Shown one piece after another: positions 1 through 5,879 of a DNA stretch of 9,337 nucleotides (position 1 is its first letter; each line of letters begins with the position of its first letter). The DNA comes from an uncultured Atopobiaceae bacterium. Its GTDB lineage: Bacteria; Actinomycetota; Coriobacteriia; Coriobacteriales; Atopobiaceae. Position numbers and translations under genes: made by a program. The stretch covers positions 1 through 9,337 of the forward strand of contig CAMYZR010000032.1 of assembly GCA_947303905.1 (NCBI GenBank). Reading direction: 5' to 3'. The notes below the pieces were generated by a model that saw only the letters and a program-made list of their open reading frames with translations, had not been told where the DNA came from and searched no databases.

Positions 1-1
1 C

Positions 2-976
2 AACGGCTTTGTCAGCGAGAACATTGCCAAGGAGGCGCTGGTCGACCGCTATCCGCGCGAGAGCTTCACGCTGGCGACCAAGCTGCACAACGGCTTCTTC
101 AGCAGCCTCGAGGGCCGCGACGAGGTGTTCAACCAGCAGCTCGAGAAGACCGGTGCTGGCTACTTCGACTATTACCTGCTGCACGGCATCGAGGAGAGCA
201 GCTATCCGCATTACGAGAAGTTCGACTGCTTCGACTGGTTGCTCGAGAAGAAGGCCGCCGGCCTCGTCAGGCACGTGGGCTTCTCCTACCACGACAACCC
301 CCAGCTCCTGGACGAGATTCTCACCAAGCATCCAGAGATGGAGTTCGTCCAGCTGCAGATCAACTACCTCGACTGGGAGAGCGAGTGGATCCAGAGCCGT
401 GCCTGCTATGAGGTGGCACAGAGGCACGGCAAGCCGGTCGTCGTGATGGAGCCGATCAAGGGTGGCACGCTCGCCAACGTGCCCGCCGAGGGCGAGGCGC
501 TGCTGCGCGCACTCGACCCAGAGCTCTCCATCGCTAGCTGGGCCATCCGCTTCGTGGCAAGCCTGCCCGGTGTGATGTGCGTGCTCTCCGGCATGAGCAA
601 CCTGGCCCAGATGCAGGACAACCTCTCCTACATGGACGACTTCAAGCCGCTCACCGAGGCCGAACGCGACGCCTGCTTCAAGGTGGCCGAGATCATCAAC
701 GACCAGACGGCTATCGCATGCACCGCCTGCCACTACTGCACCGACGGCTGCCCCATGCACATCTGTATCCCCGAGTACTTCTCGCTGTATAACGAGGACA
801 TGCGCGACGACCTCGAGCACAAGGGCTGGACCATCAACTTCACCAACTACGACAAGCTGACGGAGGAGTTCGGCCGCGCGAGCGAGTGCATCGCGTGCGG
901 GCAGTGCGAGGCGATGTGCCCCCAGCACCTGCCCATCATCGAGACGCTGGAGAAGGTTGCGGCACACTTCGAGTAG
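2..976 (+). CDS. Aldo/keto reductase with C-terminal 2x[4Fe-4S] ferredoxin domain (5' end outside window)
   Basis: NAD(P)H-dependent oxidoreductase of the aldo/keto reductase superfamily, in the branch that carries a ferredoxin-like tail. The gene is open from the first complete codon of the window; 324 codons are visible. Family members run to roughly 370-390 residues, so about 50-60 N-terminal residues, including the catalytic Asp and Tyr, lie upstream. Visible catalytic residues are the Lys of ATKL (codon 80-82) and the His of YYLLHGI (codon 182-184). The C-terminus carries two CxxCxxCxxxCP motifs, at bases 719-751 and 887-919, which should bind two [4Fe-4S] clusters. These clusters suggest electron exchange with ferredoxin-like partners as well as nicotinamide chemistry. 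The substrate cannot be read from the sequence. The next gene starts 29 nt after the TAG with its own strong ribosome binding site, so the two are probably co-transcribed. Confidence 0.92.
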   Translation, partial: NGFVSENIAKEALVDRYPRESFTLATKLHNGFFSSLEGRDEVFNQQLEKTGAGYFDYYLLHGIEESSYPHYEKFDCFDWLLEKKAAGLVRHVGFSYHDNPQLLDEILTKHPEMEFVQLQINYLDWESEWIQSRACYEVAQRHGKPVVVMEPIKGGTLANVPAEGEALLRALDPELSIASWAIRFVASLPGVMCVLSGMSNLAQMQDNLSYMDDFKPLTEAERDACFKVAEIINDQTAIACTACHYCTDGCPMHICIPEYFSLYNEDMRDDLEHKGWTINFTNYDKLTEEFGRASECIACGQCEAMCPQHLPIIETLEKVAAHFE

Positions 977-1005
977 AAGCTGCATTCAACAGGGAGGGAC
1001 CGACC

Positions 1006-1782
1006 ATGGCTTACAAAGCACAGCTTACCGACAACGCTCGCGCCTACTACGACCGCATGTATCCCGGTGGCACCCCGGGACTCATCGGCACCGACCCCGA
1101 GTTCGTGGAGCGCTTTGCCAACTTCACCTTTGACGACGTGGTGAGCGACATCGACCTGCCCGAGCGCACCCGCTTCATCTGCTGGCTTGCCACGCTGCTG
1201 GGCTGCCAGGGCGTCGACGAGTTCCGCGTGATGGTGCCGGCGGCCGTCCGCATGAGCGTGGAGCCCGAGACCGTCAAGGAGATCGTCTACCAGGCGGTCG
1301 CCTATCTGGGCATCGGTCGCGTGTACCCCTTCCTCAAGGCCGTGAACGAGGTCTTTGCCGAGCAGGGCATCGTGGTCTCCGACGAGCCGCGCGCCACGAC
1401 CGAGCCCACCGAGGAGAGCCGCTACGAGGGCGGCGAGCAGGCCCAGGTCGCCTGCTTCGGCGAGCAGATGCATGGCTACAAGGACCGGGGCAACCCTGAC
1501 TACCCCTGGATTGCGCAGTGGCTGGTCAAGAATTGCTTCGGTGACTACTACACCCGCGGCGGCCTGACCATTCCCGAGCGCGAGATGTGCACCTTCTGCT
1601 ACATCGCGGCGCAGGGTGGCTGCGAGCCACAGCTGCGTGCGCACACGGCGGGCAACGTCCAGTGTGGCAACGACCGCGAGTTCCTGATCAAGGTCGTGAG
1701 CAACAACGTGCCGCTCATCGGCTACCCGCGCAGCCTCAACGCCATGGCTGTGGTCGAGGAGGTAACTGGCAAGAAGGAGTAG
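1006..1782 (+). CDS. Carboxymuconolactone decarboxylase (CMD) family protein, two CMD-like repeats
   Basis: A 258-residue cytosolic protein of the CMD/AhpD-like superfamily. The ATG at 1006 is chosen because AGGGAGG (991-997) lies 8 nt upstream; the reading frame is open further upstream only through the 3' end of the preceding gene. Two CMD-like helical repeats are visible, about residues 45-125 (LPERTRF...AVAYLGIGRVYPFLKAVNEVF) and about 170-250 (IPEREMCTFCYIAAQGG...LRAHTAGN...NAMAVVEEV). This double layout is longer than the roughly 120-residue single-domain gamma-CMD. The second repeat contains C195-T-F-C198, reminiscent of the AhpD CxxC pair, but the His four residues after the second Cys in AhpD is Ala202 here; the nearest His is H213. 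True AhpD peroxidase activity is therefore doubtful. Pairing with the Fe-S aldo/keto reductase suggests a shared reductive or detoxification step. The substrate is unknown. Confidence 0.85.
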   Translation: MAYKAQLTDNARAYYDRMYPGGTPGLIGTDPEFVERFANFTFDDVVSDIDLPERTRFICWLATLLGCQGVDEFRVMVPAAVRMSVEPETVKEIVYQAVAYLGIGRVYPFLKAVNEVFAEQGIVVSDEPRATTEPTEESRYEGGEQAQVACFGEQMHGYKDRGNPDYPWIAQWLVKNCFGDYYTRGGLTIPEREMCTFCYIAAQGGCEPQLRAHTAGNVQCGNDREFLIKVVSNNVPLIGYPRSLNAMAVVEEVTGKKE

Positions 1783-1812
1783 CCAGGCAGGAGCAGCCGA
1801 AGATGCCGTAAG

Positions 1813-1845
1813 ATGGGCCCGTGCATGCAGATTGCACGGGCCCAT
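1813..1845 (+). terminator. Perfect 13-bp hairpin after the CMD gene, candidate terminator
   Basis: Arms 1813-1825 and 1833-1845 are exactly complementary (ATGGGCCCGTGCA and TGCACGGGCCCAT) with a 7-nt loop. The hairpin begins 30 nt after the CMD stop codon, and the stem is GC-rich. It is followed by TAGCG rather than a U-run, so intrinsic termination is likely but not certain. The next gene start is only 24 nt downstream, so the structure could also reduce read-through or stabilise the upstream 3' end. Confidence 0.6.
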
Positions 1846-1868
1846 TAGCGTCGCGTGAGGAGAGCGTC

Positions 1869-2280
1869 GTGAACACGTCAAAGCCAGCCCCCGTCGTGGG
1901 CGTCATCCTTCTCGTGCTCACCGTGCTGCTGGCGGTTGGTCTCAACACCTTTGCCGGTCCTTGTCAGCCTCACGGTGACGAGGCACGCACCTGCTTCTGG
2001 GCATAATCGCGCGGTGCTGGGGATGGATGCGGTCTTGGGCGTGCTCTCCGTCGTGCGCGTGTTCGAACTGGACGAAGGGGAGCGTCGCGGACTCTCGCTC
2101 GCCGCAGCGCTTGTGGGGCTGCTCATCGCAGCTACGCCAGGGTTGCTCATCAGTCTCTGCGACGGCGCGAGTGCGCAATGTCAGGTGCTCATGAAGCCGT
2201 TTTGCATTGCTGTCGGAGTGACGGTTGCCTCGGTGGGTGGTATCGACCTCACGCGACGCCTGCTTGCGCTCAGAAAGTAA
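1869..2280 (+). pseudogene. DUF4418-like small membrane protein, split by a +1 frameshift
   Basis: A GTG start at 1869, with GAGGAGAG at 1857-1864 as ribosome binding site, opens a 45-residue frame (MNTSKPAPVVGVILLVLTVL...CQPHGDEARTCFWA) that ends at TAA 2004-2006. The sequence continues in the +1 frame from about 2005 to the TAA at 2278-2280 (NRAVLGMDAVLGVLSVVRVF...LAAALVGLLIAATPGLLISLC...). Skipping one base at T2004 joins the halves into about 136 residues with four hydrophobic segments and cysteines at GPC, TCFW, SLCDG, QCQ and PFC. That architecture is what I recognise for DUF4418, a family of unknown function. The codon before the stop is GCA, which re-pairs poorly in +1, so programmed frameshifting is unlikely. 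A real indel mutation or a sequencing error is more plausible. The family call rests on pattern, length and topology. Confidence 0.65.
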
Positions 2281-2303
2281 TCCTGCGGGAGATCGGTCTT
2301 GCG

Positions 2304-2385
2304 TCACCCTTGGTGAACGGCCTCCCTGCGCCTGGTGCTACACCTTGGGTGCATGATTGGCGTATCCTGATGCATAGGATGCATC
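2304..2385. promoter_or_regulatory. Palindrome cluster ahead of the LysR gene, candidate auto-regulatory operators
   Basis: Four small inverted repeats lie in the 119-nt gap before the LysR gene. They are TCACC-CTT-GGTGA (2304-2316), GGTG-CTA-CACC (2334-2344), CACC-TTG-GGTG (2341-2351) and GATGCAT-AGG-ATGCATC (2369-2385). The first fits the LysR-family T-N11-A rule (T2304/A2316), and so does T2371/A2383 inside the last. CACC/GGTG half-sites recur at 7-bp steps. The position, overlapping the region where a promoter for the LysR gene should sit, suits negative autoregulation. No convincing -35/-10 pair was found; TATCCT (2363-2368) is the best -10-like hexamer. Confidence 0.4.
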
Positions 2386-2399
2386 GATAGGAGACTGCC

Positions 2400-3296
2400 A
2401 TGGAACTCAAGACCCTCCGTTCGTTTCTAGCCGTTGCCCGCGAGGGGAACGTCACACGGGCCGCACGTTCCCTGCATATCACACAGCCGGCTCTCTCGCG
2501 TCAGCTTGCCGAGCTCGAACGCGAGCTGGGCTGCGAGCTTCTGGTGCGCGAGGCGCGTGGCGTGACGCTTACCGACGAGGGCGTGCTTTTGCGCAAGCGC
2601 GCCGACGAGATCGTCTCGCTGGCTGACCGAACCGAGCTCGAGATTCGTACGCCTGCCGCGCAGGTCGAGGGCGACGTGTGGGTCGGCGGGGGAGAGTCGC
2701 AGGTGGTTGGCATCATCGCCGAGGTCGCGGCTCGGCTGGCCGAGGAGCATCCTGGCATTCACCTGCATCTCTACTCAGGCAACGGCAATGACGTGCTCGA
2801 GCGCGTGGACAAGGGCCTGCTGGACTTTGGCCTGATAATGGGCCATGAGCCAAGCAGTGCGTTCGATGCCATCGAGATGCCCTGGTCCGACCACTGGGGT
2901 CTGCTCATGCGTCGCGACGACCCGCTTGCCGACCGCCCGTCGCTTGTGCTCGATGACCTGCGCGAACGCCGTCTCATCGTCAGCTCGCAGAGCACGGCGG
3001 GCAGCAGCTCTACCTCGTCCTTCTTCGAGGAGGAGAACTTTGACGTCGTTGCTACCTACACGCTGCTGTTCAACGCGTCCCTTCTGGTGGAGCGCGGCGT
3101 GGGCGTGGCGGTCTGCCTTGACGGTATCGTGCTCACGGGCGAGGGGACTCCCTTTGCCTTCGTGCCCATCGAAGGCCTGCCGACGGTGGGGTCGCACCTG
3201 TTGTGGAAGCGCTACCAGCCGCTTTCCCGTGCCTGCGAGGTGTTTCTTCGTACCTTGCGCAGACAGTGCGACGAGGAAAAGGCGTCGGACGCATAG
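2400..3296 (+). CDS. LysR-family transcriptional regulator
   Basis: A 298-residue regulator, a normal length for the family. The ATG at 2400 is preceded by AGGAGA (2389-2394). The N-terminal winged helix-turn-helix occupies roughly residues 1-60 (LRSFLAVAREGNVTRAARSL, then HITQPALSRQLAELERELGC), with the usual linker helix after it. The effector-binding region runs from about 90 to 290 and has the typical periplasmic-binding-protein-like pattern, including GLLDFGLIMG and an STSSFFEEENF segment in the second lobe. LysR proteins bind DNA as tetramers and respond to a small co-inducer, which cannot be identified here. The ZIP transporter starts 14 nt after the stop, so the two are probably one operon; control of metal uptake is possible but is inference. 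Several palindromes upstream could be its own binding sites. Confidence 0.93.
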   Translation: MELKTLRSFLAVAREGNVTRAARSLHITQPALSRQLAELERELGCELLVREARGVTLTDEGVLLRKRADEIVSLADRTELEIRTPAAQVEGDVWVGGGESQVVGIIAEVAARLAEEHPGIHLHLYSGNGNDVLERVDKGLLDFGLIMGHEPSSAFDAIEMPWSDHWGLLMRRDDPLADRPSLVLDDLRERRLIVSSQSTAGSSSTSSFFEEENFDVVATYTLLFNASLLVERGVGVAVCLDGIVLTGEGTPFAFVPIEGLPTVGSHLLWKRYQPLSRACEVFLRTLRRQCDEEKASDA

Positions 3297-3310
3297 GGAG
3301 GTGAGCGACT

Positions 3311-4093
3311 ATGCCCTACGAAGTGCTAGCTGGTCTGCTGATTCCCTTTGCGGGAACCACGCTGGGATCCGCACTGGTCTTCTTCATGCGCGACCAGCTG
3401 TCGACCGAGGTCGAGCGTGCACTTACCGGCTTCGCAGCCGGTGTGATGGTGGCGGCAAGCGTGTGGAGTCTGCTCGTCCCTGCGATGGAGGCGAGCGAGG
3501 CATGGGGCAAGCTCGCCTTCATACCCGCCACGGTGGGCTTCTGGCTGGGCATGCTCTTTCTTTTGGCGCTCGACCACGTGATTCCTCACCTGCATCTGGG
3601 TGAGGATGCGCCCGAGGGTCCCTCCACCCAGCTCGCGCGCACCACGCTGATGGTGCTTGCGGTCACGCTGCACAACTTCCCGGAGGGCATGGCGGTGGGA
3701 GTCGTCTTCGCCGGTTGGATGAGCGGGGCGTCAAACATCACGTTGGCTGGGGCCATGGCCTTGGCTCTGGGCATTGCCATCCAGAACTTCCCCGAGGGCG
3801 CAATCATCTCGCTGCCGCTGCGCGCCGAGGGCTCCAGCAAGGCAAAGGCCTTCTTGGGAGGTTTCCTGTCGGGTGTGGTCGAGCCGCTCGGTGCCGTACT
3901 GACCATCGTCTTTGCCACGCATCTCGTACCGTTTCTGCCCTACCTTCTGGGCTTTGCGGCAGGCGCCATGATGTACGTGGTGGTGGAGGAGCTGGTGCCC
4001 GAGATGGCCGAGGGCGAGCATTCGCACACCGGCGTGCTGATGTTTGCCGTCGGCTTCACGCTGATGATGGCGCTGGACGTGGCCTTGGGCTAG
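3311..4093 (+). CDS. ZIP-family (GufA-type) divalent metal transporter
   Basis: A 260-residue integral membrane protein, predicted to import divalent cations such as zinc, iron or manganese into the cytoplasm. The ribosome binding site GGGAGGTGA (3296-3304) precedes the ATG at 3311. About eight hydrophobic segments are visible. The signature metal-site helices are present: HNFPEGMAVGVVF at residues 121-133 and QNFPEGAIISLPL at 158-170. Gln158 in place of the His seen in E. coli ZupT is, as I recall, normal for the GufA branch. A short loop with D88, H89, H93 and H95 may be a cytoplasmic metal-binding segment, and a glutamate-rich VVVEELVPEMAEGEHSH segment lies near residues 219-238. The length is typical for the branch. 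It sits just downstream of a LysR gene. Metal specificity cannot be assigned. Confidence 0.92.
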   Translation: MPYEVLAGLLIPFAGTTLGSALVFFMRDQLSTEVERALTGFAAGVMVAASVWSLLVPAMEASEAWGKLAFIPATVGFWLGMLFLLALDHVIPHLHLGEDAPEGPSTQLARTTLMVLAVTLHNFPEGMAVGVVFAGWMSGASNITLAGAMALALGIAIQNFPEGAIISLPLRAEGSSKAKAFLGGFLSGVVEPLGAVLTIVFATHLVPFLPYLLGFAAGAMMYVVVEELVPEMAEGEHSHTGVLMFAVGFTLMMALDVALG

Positions 4094-4216
4094 GCCATAA
4101 GCCCGACGTGCGCGCCTGTCAGGCCGTCTTGTTGCGGTGCCCGTGGCATAGATTCGGCTGAATCCCAGCACATGGGCGGCCACGTCGCGCGAGTAGCTAT
4201 CCGTGGCGTCTCCGTG

Positions 4217-4241
4217 TACAATCCTGTAAACACGTAAACAC
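4217..4241 (+). promoter_or_regulatory. Candidate promoter/operator of the toxin-antitoxin operon
   Basis: TACAAT (4217-4222) resembles a -10 box, but no good -35 is seen at the expected spacing. Directly after it, GTAAACAC occurs twice in tandem (4226-4233 and 4234-4241). The first copy also forms an imperfect inverted repeat with CGTGTACA just upstream (4213-4220). This ends beside the AAGGAGG ribosome binding site (4242-4248). The layout fits autoregulation by the RHH-type antitoxin that begins at 4253. Confidence 0.4.
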
Positions 4242-4252
4242 AAGGAGGCGCC

Positions 4253-4597
4253 ATGTCTACGGTCGTTGTGGCTGGACGTGTGGACGAGGAAGTCAAACGT
4301 AGGGTGGACCGCATCATCGAGCGTGCGGGCAAGACGACGGCAGACGTCATCAAGGACGTGTGGGTCAACATCTACCTGACGGGGGAGCTGCCGTCCACGA
4401 AGCAGCAGGAAGAGGCCTTCGAGGAGCAACGCAGGCGCTTCCAGGACTTCATGGAGTTCGTCTCCTCCGCTCCGCCACTGCCCGAGTGGGCTGTCAATCT
4501 TACCGACGAGGATATCAGGGACATGATGGTCGACGACATGCTCGAGGAAGAGCGCCACTTTGAGGGAGGCGATCTGCATGTATCGCCTGCTGATTGA
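4253..4597 (+). CDS. RelB/DinJ-like antitoxin
   Basis: A 114-residue protein that should neutralise the adjacent PIN toxin and repress the operon. The ATG at 4253 follows AAGGAGG (4242-4248); the 4-nt spacing is slightly short. The N-terminus (VVVAGRVDEEVKRRVDRIIE...GKTTADVIKDVWVNIYLTGELP, residues 3-49) has the RelB/DinJ ribbon-helix-helix pattern: an RVDEEVK strand and helix, G-x-T-x-x-x-x-I, then a short segment ending in LP. The acidic C-terminal half (LTDEDIRDMMVDDMLEEERHF) is the probable toxin-binding and masking region. The gene overlaps the toxin start by 20 bp, which implies translational coupling. RelB-type antitoxins usually pair with RelE/YafQ-type RNases, so the PIN partner is a mixed pairing. 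Confidence 0.82.
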   Translation: MSTVVVAGRVDEEVKRRVDRIIERAGKTTADVIKDVWVNIYLTGELPSTKQQEEAFEEQRRRFQDFMEFVSSAPPLPEWAVNLTDEDIRDMMVDDMLEEERHFEGGDLHVSPAD

Positions 4598-4991
4598 CAC
4601 CAATGTCATGCTGGACGCGGTGCTGTCTGGAAGGCCTGGCACCGATGCCGCACGTGAGGTTGTCAACCTCTGCAGTGGCAACGGAGAGTTTGGTATGGCC
4701 TGCGCCCTCTCATTCAAGGACGTGTACTACATCGCAACAAAGATTCACGGGGAGCCTTGGGCTCGCAATGTCGTTGACAAGCTGATGGGGCTGCTCGTCG
4801 TTGCTCCCGTGGATGCCGAGGTCTTGGACGCGGCCAAACGCTCGAACGAGCCTGACTTTAAGGATGGCATCGTCCGTGCCAGTGCCGAGCTGAACGGGGC
4901 TGACTTCATCATCACGCGCGACAAGACAGCTTTTGCAAAGAGCAAGATTCGTGCTGTAAGTGCGTCTGAATACCTGGAGATTGCCTCGTAG
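4578..4991 (+). CDS. PIN-domain toxin (VapC-like endoribonuclease)
   Basis: A 137-residue single PIN domain, predicted to be a Mg2+-dependent RNase acting as the toxin of the pair. I chose the ATG at 4578 over the in-frame TTG at 4560 because AGGGAGG (4563-4569) stands 8 nt before it and residues 3-9 then form the PIN beta-strand directly (RLLIDTN). Conserved acidic positions are D7 (IDTN), D48 (ALSFKDV), D96 (PDFKDG, with D93 close by) and D115 (IITRDK). The order and spacing match PIN nucleases, with Asp instead of the commoner Glu at the second position. The C-terminus ends in the usual ...VSASEYLE strand. The start lies inside the antitoxin gene. Nothing suggests truncation, so it should be active if expressed. 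Confidence 0.85.
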   Translation: MYRLLIDTNVMLDAVLSGRPGTDAAREVVNLCSGNGEFGMACALSFKDVYYIATKIHGEPWARNVVDKLMGLLVVAPVDAEVLDAAKRSNEPDFKDGIVRASAELNGADFIITRDKTAFAKSKIRAVSASEYLEIAS

Positions 4992-5063
4992 CGCCCTACA
5001 GCCACCTGATAACTCGGTTCCTGCTTCCGTGTCTTGCGAGGACGGGTGCGTGACCATCCGCTC

Positions 5064-5340
5064 ATGCTAACCTTCTACAATGGCTTCGAGACTACCATGG
5101 ACCAGGTCGACCGCGCGGTTGGCAAGGTGCCGCTGCAATTCGGGCTTGGGTGCGAGTACTTTCGCCCATGGGAGATGATCGGGCATGAGGACCTGTTCGG
5201 CTATGGTGGGAGAGCCGGTGTCCGTGGTCGCGGGCATCCACATCGACCACGCCGCACCGGAGCAGTTCGAGGAGCTGTATCGCAACTGCCTGGCGGCGGC
5301 CGATGCGGCGTGTGAGGCGTATGAGGGGAATCGCCCATGA
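5064..5340 (+). pseudogene. Unidentified small gene, frameshifted, coupled to idi
   Basis: I do not recognise this family. One frame runs MLTFYNGFETTMDQVDRAVG...CEYFRPWEMIGHEDLFGYGG to about 5210. Skipping A5211 moves into the frame EPVSVVAGIHIDHAAPEQFE...LYRNCLAAADAACEAYEGNRP, which stops at TGA 5338-5340. That stop overlaps the idi ATG as ATGA, a classic translational-coupling junction, which argues that the second frame is the true ancestral C-terminus. The joined product would be about 91 residues. No good ribosome binding site precedes the ATG at 5064; GTG 5046 and TTG 5034 are in-frame alternatives, and the N-terminus may be missing. The joined protein looks soluble. It could be a decayed gene or the result of a single-base sequencing error. 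Confidence 0.4.
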
Positions 5341-5864
5341 CGGAGGACAAGCTCATACTGGTAGACCTTCTCGACAGGCCTGTTGGCGAGGCCGGCAAGC
5401 TGCCATGCCACCAGAAAGGCCTGCTCCACCGCGCGTTCTCAGTCGTGCTCACGCGTTCTGGGTCCACGGGCACAGAGGTGCTTCTCGCACGGCGCGCAGA
5501 GGGCAAGTACCACTCGGGAGGGCTTTGGAGCAACTCGTGCTGCTCGCATCCTCGTGTTGGAGAGGAGCTTGACGAGGCAGTCCCGCGCCGTCTTGAGGAG
5601 GAGCTCGGTGTTCGAGGCGTAGCCTACCGCGAGGTGGGGACGTTTGTGTATCGGGTGGCGTTTGACAACGGTCTCACGGAGTACGAGCTTGACCACGTGT
5701 TTGTGGGTGTCTACGACGGACCGGTTTCCGCCGACCCCTCCGAGGTGTCTGAAGTTGGCTGGATGGGTGCCGACGAGCTGGTGGCGCAGCTGACCGAGCG
5801 GCCGCAGGACTTCACCGCATGGTGCCCTGCCGTGACCGCGCTGGCGCTGCGAGCTCTCACGTAG
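5337..5864 (+). CDS. idi: Isopentenyl-diphosphate delta-isomerase, type I
   Basis: A 175-residue cytosolic Nudix-fold enzyme that interconverts isopentenyl and dimethylallyl diphosphate, balancing precursors for quinones, polyprenyl carriers and other isoprenoids. Compared by eye with the E. coli enzyme (182 residues), the metal ligands are all present: H25 (LPCH), H31 (LLHRAFS), H71 (CCSHP), E115 and E117 (TEYE). The catalytic Cys is C69 in SNSCCSHP, and the substrate-side Trp is W162 (FTAWCP). The Nudix-like helix reads GEELDEAVPRRLEEELG. GAGGGG (5323-5328) stands 8 nt before the ATG. The start overlaps the stop of the upstream frameshifted gene by ATGA. The enzyme appears complete. Its 3' end lies only 15 nt from the stop of the convergent hydrolase, with no terminator between them. 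Confidence 0.95.
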   Translation: MTEDKLILVDLLDRPVGEAGKLPCHQKGLLHRAFSVVLTRSGSTGTEVLLARRAEGKYHSGGLWSNSCCSHPRVGEELDEAVPRRLEEELGVRGVAYREVGTFVYRVAFDNGLTEYELDHVFVGVYDGPVSADPSEVSEVGWMGADELVAQLTERPQDFTAWCPAVTALALRALT

Positions 5865-5879
5865 GTTCCTTTTGGTCGG

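Noticed and set aside
847..1881. Long minus-strand open frame (344 codons) opposite the CMD gene
   Set aside because: It mirrors the GC-rich codon bias of the plus-strand genes, is rich in Ala, Arg, His and Val without recognisable motifs, and overlaps two well-supported genes.
4081..4104. Alternative small hairpins at the ZIP stop codon (GGCCT/AGGCC and GGGCT/AGCCC)
   Set aside because: Each stem is only 5 bp, they exclude one another, and no U-run follows; too weak to call a terminator.
4151..4164. GATTC-GGCT-GAATC palindrome in the spacer before the antitoxin
   Set aside because: The arms are 5 bp, the site is isolated and far from the likely promoter, and a chance occurrence is reasonable.
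3731..4717. Minus-strand open frame (328 codons) across the ZIP 3' end and the toxin-antitoxin region
   Set aside because: It is antisense to three supported genes. A segment over the spacer 4094-4252 (VAAHVLGFSRIYATGT) looks somewhat protein-like, but it has no start or ribosome binding site of its own and no family match that I can name.
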